NCBI RefSeq assembly: GCF_000205165.1 | Contig: NZ_GL883886.1 | Coordinates: 54,459 to 118,458, forward strand | DNA: 64,000 bases | Source of the DNA: Paraprevotella xylaniphila YIT 11841 | GTDB lineage: Bacteria > Bacteroidota > Bacteroidia > Bacteroidales > Bacteroidaceae | Direction of reading: 5' to 3' | The notes under the pieces: generated by a model | Told to the model about the DNA's origin: nothing | Databases searched by the model: none | The model's input: the letters and a program-made list of their open reading frames with translations, nothing else | In this document: positions 9,801 through 18,142 of the stretch, piece by piece | How positions within the stretch are numbered: position 1 is the stretch's first letter | How the letters are laid out: each line of letters begins with the position of its first letter | Program-made: the position numbers and the translations under genes

Positions 9801-10811
9801 ATCCGTTTTGGACTGGGAGCCGTCAAGGGATTGGGCGACTCGGCAGTGGATGCCATCGTGAAAGAACGGGAAGCTCACGGACCTTATAAGAACATTTTTG
9901 ACTTCATTCAACGTGTGCCGAGCGGGGCTGTGAAACGGAACAATCTGGAAAGTTTGGTACTTTCGGGTGCCTTCGACTGTTTTGAGGGGATTACCCGTGA
10001 ACAGTATTTCGGCGTGAATGCCAAAGGGGAGAGCTTTATCGACCAGTTGGCACGTTACGGTTCGCGCTACCAGACCGACAAAGATGCCGTGCAGAATTCA
10101 CTTTTCGGGGATATGGACATGGTGGAAATCGCTACGCCGGAAGTGCCGCAGGCCGAACCGTGGAGCTCGTTGGAGCGTTTGAACAAGGAGCGCGACTTGG
10201 TCGGCATTTATCTGTCCGCCCATCCGTTGGACGATTATGCCGTCATACTTCAAAATGTGTGCAACGTGCACATGGCGGATTTGAAAGATTTGGAACAGTT
10301 TGTCAATATGGACCTCACGTTGGGCGGCATGGTCACGGCCGTACGGAAGGGCATCTCCAAGACGGGCAAGCCGTATGGCATCGTGACGATGGAGGATTTC
10401 ACGGGAGCCTACGAGCTAGCTCTGTTCGGACAGGATTGGCCTACATGGGGCTCATATATGGATGTGGGGAATACGCTCTATATCACAGCCAAATGCCAAC
10501 CCCGGCAATGGGAGCCTTCCAAACTGGATTTCCGTATTGGGCGCATTGATTTTCTGGCAGATGTGAAAGATACTTTGGTAGAGAAGATTACGATAACCGT
10601 GGCCTTGGATGCGTTGGATGAGGATATCGTGCTTTCGCTTTCCGATGTCGTGAAGGAGTGCCCCGGCAATACCGACCTTTATTTTCACATCCTTGACCCC
10701 TTGGGACAGATGAACCTGACCATGCAATCCAAGTTGGCGAAAGTGTCAGTTAAAAAGGATTTAATTTCTTATATTCAAAGTAAACCCGCCCTGTCATATA
10801 AAATAAATTAG
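6861..10811 (+). CDS. dnaE: DNA polymerase III alpha subunit
   Basis: 1316 residues; the replicative polymerase. An N-terminal PHP domain begins FVHLHVHTQYSILDG. The palm carries the catalytic acidic motif LPDIDVDFDDDGRGKV (about 546-561). Finger, beta-binding and C-terminal OB-fold regions follow (LTLGGMVTAVRK at about 1154). It is longer than the Escherichia coli protein (1160) mainly because of a charged, helical insert of about 100 residues inside the PHP domain, between KEFFNYTTKKN and KPIFGCEMYV (about 60-150). trxA and a small acidic gene follow on the same strand. Confidence 0.97.
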   Translation: MQDFVHLHVHTQYSILDGQASVSRLVDKAMKDGMRGMAITDHGNMMAIKEFFNYTTKKNSGTNADIKMWKKRIALLENGEDAALKEWVDGQKKKQKEADELRRRAEANDEPIPAEANFVPEEQPEFPSVADQLTTARVELAAARKRLFKPIFGCEMYVAPRRLDQMEKEKDGRRYHLIVLAKNETGYHNLVKLVSKSWTDGFYVRPRTDRFELEAHREGLIICSACIAGEVPRKILSGDLEGAEEAVQWYKRVFGDNYYLELQRHEVKDPDQRANRETFPLQQRANARLIELARKYDVKLVCTNDCHFVEQEDAEAHDRLICLSTNRDLDDPKRMLYSKQEWFKTRAEMNEVFADVPEALANTCDICDQVEFYSIDHAPIMPNFAIPEEFGTEEGYRKKYTDEDLFEEFTRDENGNVVLSREDAEQKVKKLGGCDKLYRLKLEADYLAELTYIGAAKLYGDPLPEHVRERINFELHVMKTMGFPGYFLIVQDYINAARHELNVSVGPGRGSAAGSAVAYCLGITKIDPIEYDLLFERFLNPDRISLPDIDVDFDDDGRGKVLSWVTQKYGEEKVAHIITYGTMATKLAIKDVARVEKLPLDISNGLCKLIPDKLPDDENGKSRKMNLPNAISCIPELQQAEASPNPLLRDTIRYARMLEGNVRNTGVHACGVIICRDDVSDWVPVSTAEDKETGEKLRCTQYEGSVIEDTGLIKMDFLGLKTLSIIKECQANIYDSLGMEIDVDALDITDPATYRLYCDGRTIGTFQFESPGMQKYLRELQPSTFEDLIAMNALYRPGPMDYIPDFIDRKQGRKPVEYDIPCMEKYLKDTYGITVYQEQVMLLSRQLADFTRGESDTLRKAMGKKLIEKLNHMYPKFIEGGKKNGHDPKVLEKIWADWKKFASYAFNKSHATCYSWVAYQTAYLKANFPAQYMAAVMSRSLANITDITKLMSECKSIGINTLGPDVNISRRKFSVDVDGNIRFGLGAVKGLGDSAVDAIVKEREAHGPYKNIFDFIQRVPSGAVKRNNLESLVLSGAFDCFEGITREQYFGVNAKGESFIDQLARYGSRYQTDKDAVQNSLFGDMDMVEIATPEVPQAEPWSSLERLNKERDLVGIYLSAHPLDDYAVILQNVCNVHMADLKDLEQFVNMDLTLGGMVTAVRKGISKTGKPYGIVTMEDFTGAYELALFGQDWPTWGSYMDVGNTLYITAKCQPRQWEPSKLDFRIGRIDFLADVKDTLVEKITITVALDALDEDIVLSLSDVVKECPGNTDLYFHILDPLGQMNLTMQSKLAKVSVKKDLISYIQSKPALSYKIN

Positions 10812-10819
10812 TATATTTG
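10812..10819 (+). promoter_or_regulatory. Possible -7 box upstream of trxA
   Basis: TATATTTG is a perfect -7 box located directly after the dnaE stop and 35 bp before the trxA start. I find no good TTTG at the -33 position, so this is weak. Confidence 0.35.
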
Positions 10820-10853
10820 TCGGTAATAACAAACGATTAAAAGGAATAGTACA

Positions 10854-11168
10854 ATGGCATTAGCAATTACAGATTCAAATTTTGAAGAGTTGTTGGCTTC
10901 AGGTAAGCCTGTGGTAGTGGATTTCTGGGCGACATGGTGTGGCCCGTGCAAGAAAATCGGACCGGATATCGAGGCATTGGCTGAAGAATATAAGGAACAA
11001 GCCGTCATCGGCAAGTGCGATGTGGAGGAAAACGACGGCTTGGCCATGCGTTTCGGAGTGCGCAACGTGCCTACCGTGATTTTCATTAAAAACGGCGAGG
11101 TGGTGGACAAGCAAGTCGGTGCGGCCCCGAAGAGTACTTTCGAGGAAAAGTTGAAGGCCATCCTTTAA
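10854..11168 (+). CDS. trxA: Thioredoxin
   Basis: 104 residues, the classic single-domain length. The active site is WCGPCK with C29 and C32, and the cis-proline loop is VPTV near residue 74. It is a cytoplasmic disulfide reductase for ribonucleotide reductase, peroxiredoxins and others; there is no signal peptide. It sits between dnaE and a small acidic gene 11 bp downstream. Confidence 0.95.
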   Translation: MALAITDSNFEELLASGKPVVVDFWATWCGPCKKIGPDIEALAEEYKEQAVIGKCDVEENDGLAMRFGVRNVPTVIFIKNGEVVDKQVGAAPKSTFEEKLKAIL

Positions 11169-11179
11169 AGATATAGGTT

Positions 11180-11518
11180 ATGGACAGTTTGGAACAGGAA
11201 CTCCTGCAAGATGCCGAGGACGATGCCCGTACGGTGGAGTTCATCAAAAATTACTTGCCGCAAGAAGTAAAGGACAAGTTTACGGACGAAGAACTTTATT
11301 ACTTTCTGGATGTCATCGTAGAGTATTATGCCAATAGCGGTATTCTGGATGCGGCACCCGACAAGGATGGCTATATAGAAATCGACCAGGACAAAATAGT
11401 GGATTACGTCGTCAGTCAGGCCCGTAAAGATAAGATGGGCGACTTTGCGGCTGAGGATATCCTGTGGGTAGTCCAGGGCGAGTTGGAATACGGGGAGTCT
11501 TTCGGAGAGGAAGATTAA
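11180..11518 (+). CDS. Small acidic protein of unknown function
   Basis: 112 residues, strongly acidic (many Asp and Glu, very few basic residues), soluble, with no signal peptide or cysteine. Predicted mostly helical: VEFIKNYLPQEVKDKF and ELYYFLDVIVEYYANSG suggest packed helices, ending in an acidic tail. I know similar uncharacterised proteins beside trxA in Bacteroides but no function. It lies 11 bp after trxA and is probably co-transcribed. Confidence 0.75.
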   Translation: MDSLEQELLQDAEDDARTVEFIKNYLPQEVKDKFTDEELYYFLDVIVEYYANSGILDAAPDKDGYIEIDQDKIVDYVVSQARKDKMGDFAAEDILWVVQGELEYGESFGEED

Positions 11519-11595
11519 ACCTGACTTCTAAGATTATAAAGGCGGCGATTTGGATTAATGAAAATGTAAGACAAGGTTGCTGTCGCACCATTTAG

Positions 11596-11643
11596 AAAAT
11601 CAATCTCCGCAGAACGATTTCCCGTTCTGCGGAGATTGATTTT
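11596..11643. repeat. Long-stem intergenic palindrome, copy A
   Basis: A perfect 21 bp inverted repeat (11596-11616 with 11623-11643, 6 nt loop), with A-rich and T-rich ends. It could end transcription of trxA and its partner. Its AGAACG, TTCTCCGC-like and GATTGATTTTT words recur in the elements at 19777-19830 and 48591-48650. Confidence 0.8.
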
Positions 11644-11734
11644 TGTTTCGTGTCCGGTTGTGAATTAGCGGATTGCTTTTGGATACGGAAAAGTAAGATG
11701 TTTTATGGAAGTTGTGATGTAGGGCATACATGAA

Positions 11735-11766
11735 AATAGGGCGCGGAATCACTTCCACGCCCTATT
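11735..11766 (-). terminator. Probable terminator of the aroA-tsaE unit
   Basis: On the minus strand a 14 bp stem (one G-T pair, 4 nt loop) is followed by TTTTCATG. It is about 190 bp beyond the tsaE stop. Confidence 0.6.
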
Positions 11767-11951
11767 GCATCAGGGGCATTTCCCATATTGATATGAGAAA
11801 GTATATTTTTGCATAATTAAGGTTTATGAAAGAACATTTGCAGCATATTAAAACTGTCCTTCTTTGTTCTTTTCCGTTATATTGCAAATATAGGTATTCT
11901 TTTTGGTAACTCAAAGAAAATATCTATTATTTTTTTATCTATTGCGAACTG

Positions 11952-12362
11952 TCAGAATCTCACTGTGCGCGAACCGTCTTCGTTTTCTTCGATGGTTACT
12001 TTCACCGTATTGCCCGGAAGCAGTTCTTCCACCAGTTCCGGCCACTCGATGAAACAAAGCGCACCACTGTAAAAATAGTCTTCGTAGCCCATGTCGTACA
12101 CTTCTTCCAGTTTCTTGATACGGTAGAAGTCGAAATGGTAAATCAGTTCGCCGCTGTCCGAACGGTATTCATTGACGATGGCGAAAGTGGGCGAGTTGAT
12201 GACATCCTCCACGCCGAGGCATTCGCATACGGCTTTGGTGAAGGTGGTTTTGCCGGCTCCCATCTTGCCGTACATGGCAAAGACGGTGTTGTCACCCATG
12301 GCCGCGATGAATTCCCGGGCGGCCTCGTGGATGTGATCTAAAGAATCAATTTTGATTTCCAT
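11952..12362 (-). CDS. tsaE: tRNA threonylcarbamoyladenosine biosynthesis ATPase
   Basis: 136 residues. P-loop GKMGAGKTT at 32-40, followed by [11 protein letters not shown] and FDFYRI, typical of TsaE/YjeE. TsaE is the ATPase that drives turnover of the TsaBD complex in making t6A37 on ANN-reading tRNAs. It is the last gene of a six-gene minus-strand run, 12 bp downstream of porX. Confidence 0.95.
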   Translation of the reverse strand: MEIKIDSLDHIHEAAREFIAAMGDNTVFAMYGKMGAGKTTFTKAVCECLGVEDVINSPTFAIVNEYRSDSGELIYHFDFYRIKKLEEVYDMGYEDYFYSGALCFIEWPELVEELLPGNTVKVTIEENEDGSRTVRF

Positions 12363-12374
12363 ATCTATATGTTT

Positions 12375-13931
12375 TTAAATTCTTTTCTTACTTTGCAAAG
12401 TGATGAGGGGAATGAGCATCTCCTCCATGGAGATGCCACCATGTTGGAATGTATCCCGGTAGTAGGACACGTAGTAGTTGTAATTGTTCGGGTAGGCAAA
12501 GAAACTGTCGCCCGACGTGAAGATATAGGCCGTACTCAGGTTGGGAGAGGGGAGCAACACCTTGCGCGGTTCTTTGATTTCAAAAACTTCCTTAGGGTTG
12601 TATTTCAGGTTCTTGCCTAGTTTATAACGTAAGTTAGTGTTGGTGTTCTTGTCACCGACAACTTTAACCGGGGATTTAACCCGTATACTGCCGTGGTCGG
12701 TCGTGACGATGATTTTATAGTTGCTTGCGGCCAAAGCTTTGAACAGGTCTTTTACGGCGGAGTGGCGGAACCAACTTTGGGTGATGCTGCGGTAGGCCGC
12801 TTCGTTAGAGGCCAGTTCCCGTACGGTTTTGGATTCTGTACGGGCATGCGAAAGCATGTCGATGAAATTGAATACGACGACGTTCAGGTCATATTTTTCC
12901 AACTGTTTGAACTGGCCGATAAGTTTATCGGCCGCAGTGGAGTCATTGATTTTATGGTAACTGAATGTGTTCTTACGGCGGTAACGTTCCAACTGCGTCT
13001 GGATGAGCGGTCCTTCGTTCAGGTTCTTACCCTCTTCTTCGTCTTCGTCCACCCAAAGATCCGGATACATTTGGGCAATCTTGTCCGGCATCAGGCCGGA
13101 GAAGATGGCGTTGCGCGCATATTGTGTGGCAGTGGGCAGAATGCTACAATAAATGTCTTCGTCGATGAGGAAAGCGTCAGCCAGTTCCGTACTGAGCGTG
13201 CGCCATTGGTCATACCGGAAGTTGTCCAGGACGATGAGGAATACCTTTTCCCCTTGGTTCAGCAGGGGGAATATTTGGGTTTTGAAGATATCCGGGCTCA
13301 TCAGCGGACGGTTTTCGGGGTGGGTAATCCACTCTTCGTAGTGTTTGCTTATGAATTTGGCAAAAGCCAGATTGGCTTCCGTTTTCTGCATGCTTAGCAT
13401 TTCGTCCATGTTGCTGTCGGTTTCAGATAGCTCCAGTTCCCAGTATACCAATCGCTTGTACACCTCTTTCCAGTCGTCGAATGTCAAAGAATCATTGATT
13501 TGCATGCCAATCTTTCCGAAGTTCTGTTGGTAGGCGTTTTGAGCCACCTCTGTGACGATTTCCTTCTTATGGATGTTCTTTTTCAGGGTCAGGAGGATTT
13601 GCGTGGGGTTGACGGGCTTGATGAGGTAGTCGGCAATTTTGGAACCGATGGCTTGGTCCATGATATTCTCCTCTTCGCTCTTCGTCACCATGACCACCGG
13701 CGTGACCGGTGTGATTTCCTTGATGCGCGACAAGGTCTCCAACCCGCTCAAGCCGGGCATGTTCTCGTCTAGCAGAATCAGGTCGTAGGCCGTTTCGCTG
13801 CACTTGTCCAGTGCATCTTGCCCGTTGGATACGGTTTCTACCTCGTATCCTTTCTTTTCGAGAAAAAGAATATGCGCTTTCAGCAATTCTATTTCATCGT
13901 CTACCCAAAGTAATAAACCGTTGTTCATCAT
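12375..13931 (-). CDS. porX: PorX-type response regulator with PglZ/alkaline-phosphatase domain
   Basis: 518 residues. An N-terminal receiver domain has D11-D12 and the phospho-acceptor D55 in LLLDENMPG. After a helical linker comes a C-terminal PglZ/alkaline-phosphatase-like domain with LIVLDNFRYDQW (about 230) and TTDHGSIRVKSP (about 410) carrying likely metal-binding Asp and His. In Porphyromonas gingivalis PorX controls type IX secretion genes and is a zinc phosphodiesterase (family knowledge). It follows porW by 17 bp, a pairing that supports the identification. No PorY-type kinase is in the window. Confidence 0.92.
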   Translation of the reverse strand: MMNNGLLLWVDDEIELLKAHILFLEKKGYEVETVSNGQDALDKCSETAYDLILLDENMPGLSGLETLSRIKEITPVTPVVMVTKSEEENIMDQAIGSKIADYLIKPVNPTQILLTLKKNIHKKEIVTEVAQNAYQQNFGKIGMQINDSLTFDDWKEVYKRLVYWELELSETDSNMDEMLSMQKTEANLAFAKFISKHYEEWITHPENRPLMSPDIFKTQIFPLLNQGEKVFLIVLDNFRYDQWRTLSTELADAFLIDEDIYCSILPTATQYARNAIFSGLMPDKIAQMYPDLWVDEDEEEGKNLNEGPLIQTQLERYRRKNTFSYHKINDSTAADKLIGQFKQLEKYDLNVVVFNFIDMLSHARTESKTVRELASNEAAYRSITQSWFRHSAVKDLFKALAASNYKIIVTTDHGSIRVKSPVKVVGDKNTNTNLRYKLGKNLKYNPKEVFEIKEPRKVLLPSPNLSTAYIFTSGDSFFAYPNNYNYYVSYYRDTFQHGGISMEEMLIPLITLQSKKRI

Positions 13932-13948
13932 TGTAATGGTTTCGTATG

Positions 13949-16858
13949 TTAGAAAATAATACCGCTGTCCGTGTCTTCCTCCTCTTCTTCGTATTCTTCG
14001 TCTCCGGCAGGCGGTTCGTCGTCTGGCGTACGGATTTCGATGGAAGTAGGTTCGTCCAGTCTCAGGTCCTCCGGCACTTGCAGCGGTGCGAACTTCTCAT
14101 CGTAGAACTTCTTGTAATCTTCGAAACTGAAGACCGTGCCCAACAGTTTCAGGTTGCTTTCGGAGATGATGACGGAACGTATGTTTTTAAGCACGACACT
14201 CATGTGCGGATCGGCATATAGCTTTTGGGCGTAAGCGTGCGCCTCGTCATAGTTGAGAAAACCGCTGACGCGCATTTGTGCCAACCCGTCGGATTTCACG
14301 ATGTCGATGTCGAAATTGCGTACCATAAAACTGGTGAAATTATACAGGGCCATCTCATATAACAGTTGGTCCTCGTCCAGACTGTTTTCCGGATAGGCCA
14401 ACAGGAATACGAAGTTGCTGAGGCGTTCGTCGCTTAATTGCTGCGCTTCGGCTGTGGAGTCTTGCAGGGCCGTCAGCGAACGTCGGCTCCAGATGTCGCT
14501 TGCCGCGTATTTCCCGTCGGTCAGCGACCGGCCTTCCTGAATGCCTTTCACGATACTTTGTGCAATTTCCGTTACTTCGTCTTTCGGATATTTCTCAATG
14601 ACTTGTTTCAACGTGACCAAGAAGCTGTCCCGTTCTCCGCCGTACAATTGGCTCATGGCTTGTATGAACATGAATTTAGCGCGGTGTGCCCCCTCCGGGA
14701 AATCCGAAGTCGAAATGGAATAATTGCGGAACACTTCCTCATATTCGTTCTTGCCGTAGGCTTCGTATGTGGCGGCATACAGGGAATCCTCTATGTGCTT
14801 GCCCTGCCTGGCGTAAAGCTCGTATTTGGGGTTGGCTAGCATGATGGCATACCGGCTGTCCGGGAACTCCTCGATGAGCCGCTGTTTATACTGTTCGGCT
14901 TCGGCCATGTCATTCAGTCGGCCGTTGATAAGGAATAGATGGTAGTACACGTTGTCTTTGTCGGCTACGTCCGGGAACGTTTCGATAAGACGCAACAGGG
15001 TACGCCGTGCCAAGCCGAAATTTTCCAGTCTCTCCATTTCCAGGATGCCGGCCTGATAAAGCGCGTCGCGCAGGATGTCGTTGGAGGCTTGCAGCTGCTC
15101 TTCCGTGAACGGGATCTGTTGCAGGTAATATTCCCGGTTGTGCGGGTCGTTGGCCAATGAGTCGGCCATACGCTCCTGGGCTTCGGCAATGCTGTCGGCC
15201 AAGGCGATGCTGTCGGCTTGTGCCGCCATCAGGCTGTCGCTCTCTTCGCTGTAGTCATATTCTCCGAAATCTTCCGTGCGGTCCTCGTTCTTATGGCTTC
15301 TCCGCCAGTTGTCTTCCAACGGGCGTTTGCCCCATGTGCGTTGGAACTGACGTTTGCCTTGGGCTACGACCGACGGGTTATAGAAATACCACGTGCCGGT
15401 TTGTCCGGAAGCTCCCGCCTGCGCCCTGCGGTTTCCCGTAGGCGGGGTGGGGGTGGCTGTCGGAGTTTTGGGCATATTGGCAGCCATTTCGGCCTGCATG
15501 GCCTTGCGTGCCTCTTCTTTTTCTTGCTTTTTCAAGGCTTCGATGACTTTGTCGATGGCCTCGTTACGTTCGTTTTCGGGCAACTTGGCCAACCATTGCA
15601 GGCTGTCTTGCAGTTTGATGGCCGACAAATGGGGTTCCAGTTCGGTCAGGATACCTGAGCGGCGTTCCGCCTCTTTGTAAGCTTCGTTTTCTTTGTCCAA
15701 TATGCCGACCAGTTCGGCGTAACAGCGTTGTGCGTTGATATAGTCCTCTTTGTCCCAGTAAATCTCACCCAGACGCAACAATACCATGGCTTTGGCAATG
15801 CCGTTCTGTGTACTTTCTTTGGCACCGGTTTCGTATGCCCCGATACACCGGGCAGTATCCCGGTTGGCCAGATAGATATTGCCGATGGCATAATAAATCT
15901 GATCCTGATAGTCCTTGTTTTTCTTGTTCTTGGCCATGCGTCGCAATTTCTTCACCATTTTATTGTGGTTTCCGCTAGCCATGGTTTCGGTTTGCAGGAT
16001 ACGGGCGTTGAAAGACAATTCGTATGGAGGATTGGCACGTATGACACGCCGCAAGGCCTTGTAGGCTTCTGCTTTGTTTCCCGTTTCGTGGTACAACTGT
16101 CCCAACAGGAAGTTCAGGCGTGCGCGTTGCTGTTTGCTTTTTTCTTTCTTGACGGTTTTTTGTAAATAAGGAATAGCCTCTTTGTATTGTTTCACGAAGA
16201 TGAGGTAATCGGCGTATGAGGCGTTGAATTCCCGTTTCCCTTCACTGCCGGTACTGTCGCGCTGAATCTTATGAAAGACATCCTCTGCATCGTAAGGCCA
16301 TTCCAGTTCTACGTAGCAACGGGCCAGATAGGCCCGGGCCACGGACACGATTTCAGGCTGTCCGGCATACAGTCCGCTGATATAATTGAACGTGGAGGCC
16401 GCTTCGATGAAATTGCCCTGTTGGAATTGCGCTTTCCCCATGAGCAGCCAGGCATGCCGCAAGAATGGGTTGAACTCCTTGCGGGCCATGTAGGCTTTTT
16501 CCTTGGCTGTTTTCCGCTTGTTGACGTTCGATTTCGGCCGGGCCTTTATAGAGTGCAGCTTGATGGCTTTCTCGCATTTTTCGATGGTGGTCTCGAAGTT
16601 GGACTTTCCCATGGCTGCCGTCGATTTATTTCGCACGGCATACATGGGCAATAAATCGGTGTAATTGTCCTTATGTCCTTTCTGTTGTTCCAGGACTCCT
16701 TCTTTGAAAGCCTCTGCCCCGTTAAAGTACGTATTGAACCGTGCCGTCATGGCATGGTAAAAACGGGTACCCGACGTATTCTTTTTCGTGGAACACGCCG
16801 TCAGAAGGGATAGGAAGACGAATCCGGAAGCAATGATATGTAGAAACCTTTTTTCCAA
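13949..16858 (-). CDS. porW: PorW/SprE-like TPR lipoprotein
   Basis: 969 residues from a proposed TTG start at 16858. An upstream ATG at 16984 would overlap the permease gene and add 42 residues before the signal peptide. From the TTG the protein begins with a lipoprotein signal ending LLTAC, then STKKNTSGTRFYH. Repeated tetratricopeptide helices fill most of the length. A Pro/Thr-rich and charged linker lies mid-protein (about 480-580), and the end is very acidic (EEYEEEEEDTDSG). PorW/SprE is an outer-membrane-anchored factor needed for type IX secretion where that system exists. It stands directly before porX. Confidence 0.82.
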   Translation of the reverse strand: MEKRFLHIIASGFVFLSLLTACSTKKNTSGTRFYHAMTARFNTYFNGAEAFKEGVLEQQKGHKDNYTDLLPMYAVRNKSTAAMGKSNFETTIEKCEKAIKLHSIKARPKSNVNKRKTAKEKAYMARKEFNPFLRHAWLLMGKAQFQQGNFIEAASTFNYISGLYAGQPEIVSVARAYLARCYVELEWPYDAEDVFHKIQRDSTGSEGKREFNASYADYLIFVKQYKEAIPYLQKTVKKEKSKQQRARLNFLLGQLYHETGNKAEAYKALRRVIRANPPYELSFNARILQTETMASGNHNKMVKKLRRMAKNKKNKDYQDQIYYAIGNIYLANRDTARCIGAYETGAKESTQNGIAKAMVLLRLGEIYWDKEDYINAQRCYAELVGILDKENEAYKEAERRSGILTELEPHLSAIKLQDSLQWLAKLPENERNEAIDKVIEALKKQEKEEARKAMQAEMAANMPKTPTATPTPPTGNRRAQAGASGQTGTWYFYNPSVVAQGKRQFQRTWGKRPLEDNWRRSHKNEDRTEDFGEYDYSEESDSLMAAQADSIALADSIAEAQERMADSLANDPHNREYYLQQIPFTEEQLQASNDILRDALYQAGILEMERLENFGLARRTLLRLIETFPDVADKDNVYYHLFLINGRLNDMAEAEQYKQRLIEEFPDSRYAIMLANPKYELYARQGKHIEDSLYAATYEAYGKNEYEEVFRNYSISTSDFPEGAHRAKFMFIQAMSQLYGGERDSFLVTLKQVIEKYPKDEVTEIAQSIVKGIQEGRSLTDGKYAASDIWSRRSLTALQDSTAEAQQLSDERLSNFVFLLAYPENSLDEDQLLYEMALYNFTSFMVRNFDIDIVKSDGLAQMRVSGFLNYDEAHAYAQKLYADPHMSVVLKNIRSVIISESNLKLLGTVFSFEDYKKFYDEKFAPLQVPEDLRLDEPTSIEIRTPDDEPPAGDEEYEEEEEDTDSGIIF

Positions 16859-16898
16859 TGCGCTCTTTACATAGTTAGATAACTGAAAAACATGTTTT

Positions 16899-17714
16899 TT
16901 ATTGCCTTTTCCACCGAGGAATCGACCATGAAATTCCTTTGCACACCAAATAGATGAGTATAGAGACGAAAATGATGGAGGCACCCGATGGTATATTGTA
17001 ATGGTACGACAAGTAAAGGCCGCCCAGACAGCCGCTGTAGCCTGTCACGATGGAGAGCAGTGCCATGCGTTTGAAGCTGTGCGTGAAAATATTGGCCGTC
17101 ACTTGAGGGATGGTCAGCAAGGAGATGACCAACACGATGCCCACCATGCGCAGGCAGGCCACAATGGTCAGTGCGATGAAGGCCATCATCAGATATTCCA
17201 CCATGGTGACAGGAAGATGTTGCGAACGGGCAAATTCAGTGTCGAAAGCAATGGAAACGAGCGGACGGAGAAAGAATGTGAAAGCAGCCGTGGCGATGAG
17301 TGCCAATGTGCCTAACAAATAAAGGTCCGAGGGGGTGACAGTCAATATATTGCCGAACAGATAGGAGGACAGCTCCGGAGTGAAGCCCGGTGCCAAAAAA
17401 CTGCAAATGATGCCGATGCTCATGCCTAAAGTCCAGAAAATGGCGATGGCCGAATCTTCGCGCATGTCGCGGCGGTGGCTGAACCATTGTATGCCGCAGG
17501 CTGACAAGACAGAAAACACGGCTGCAGAGAGTATGGGGGAAAATCCGAGGTAAACTCCGATGCCGATACCACCGAACGAGGCGTGGGTGATGCCGCCGCT
17601 GATGAAAACCAACCGCCGTGCAACGATATAAGTGCCTATCAGTCCGCAAAGGATGCTAGCCAATAGGCTGCCCAACAGGGCATTCTGGAAGAAAGTGTAA
17701 GACAGGATGCTCAT
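16899..17714 (-). CDS. Zinc/manganese-type ABC transporter permease (ZnuB-like)
   Basis: 271 residues from the ATG at 17714, chosen because it gives MSILSYTFFQNALLGSLLAS as in the family and overlaps the preceding stop (ATGA). About eight membrane helices; the ABC-3 family hallmark GGITHASFGGIGIGVYLG lies near residues 40-57. Such permeases import Zn or Mn with a binding protein and an ATPase, but neither partner is encoded here, so they must be elsewhere. It sits in the aroA-porW-porX run. Confidence 0.88.
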   Translation of the reverse strand: MSILSYTFFQNALLGSLLASILCGLIGTYIVARRLVFISGGITHASFGGIGIGVYLGFSPILSAAVFSVLSACGIQWFSHRRDMREDSAIAIFWTLGMSIGIICSFLAPGFTPELSSYLFGNILTVTPSDLYLLGTLALIATAAFTFFLRPLVSIAFDTEFARSQHLPVTMVEYLMMAFIALTIVACLRMVGIVLVISLLTIPQVTANIFTHSFKRMALLSIVTGYSGCLGGLYLSYHYNIPSGASIIFVSILIYLVCKGISWSIPRWKRQ

Positions 17715-18142
17715 GCGTGGTCGAATCTCCTTTCCCCGATAATAAGGAATACTTCGTCTTTCAATGCGTCGGGCAGGGGGACGCCGCGCAGTTGCAGGCT
17801 GCGCACCCATCCTGCCACTTCATCGTCACGCATCGTATAGAGGATATCTCTGAACTCGTCTATTTCCGTTTCGCTATACGCAGAAGCGTCCTTTCCCCGG
17901 AAACGGTCGAGTTCTTCATCGTTGTAATACTCTATTTGTTTGCTTACGGCAGCTAGCAGGCTTTCTTTTTCGCATACTTCGTGCTGTCCGCAACATTCCT
18001 GTGGCGGTTGTACCACGGTTGGCATTTCGCTGATTTCGCCTTGTGCCAGTTTCTTTTTCAGCGAGCGGTTGCGCAAACTGCCGGCCACGAAAGCAATGAC
18101 GGCCGCAGCGGCAAGGGCTATAAGAATGTAAATGATAATCAT
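17711..18142 (-). CDS. Conserved membrane-anchored protein of unknown function
   Basis: 143 residues. One N-terminal membrane helix (1-23), then a basic stretch, a Cys-containing segment (ECCGQHEVCEK, four cysteines/histidines that could bind metal), and an acidic helical C-terminal part ending GERRFDHA. The beginning overlaps the aroA stop (18139-18142), and the end overlaps the permease start, so it is tightly coupled to both. The Cys/His cluster next to a metal permease hints at metal handling, which is inference only. Confidence 0.72.
   Translation of the reverse strand: MIIIYILIALAAAAVIAFVAGSLRNRSLKKKLAQGEISEMPTVVQPPQECCGQHEVCEKESLLAAVSKQIEYYNDEELDRFRGKDASAYSETEIDEFRDILYTMRDDEVAGWVRSLQLRGVPLPDALKDEVFLIIGERRFDHA

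Larger units (their letters stand above)
11519..11951. other. 433 bp intergenic region with two hairpins, no gene seen
   Basis: It lies between two convergent genes. It holds a 21 bp perfect palindrome (11596-11643) and a second stem (11735-11766). The part 11770-11950 is AT-rich, and I see no ORF, tRNA or clear promoter in it. Confidence 0.7.

Noticed and set aside
8493..9911. 472-residue open frame antisense to dnaE
   Set aside because: It lies completely within dnaE on the opposite strand, and its composition (many His, Arg, Val) is that of a frame shadow; no promoter or family signature.
16858..16984. ATG start of porW at 16984
   Set aside because: It overlaps the permease gene and precedes the lipoprotein signal by 42 residues; the TTG at 16858 fits better.
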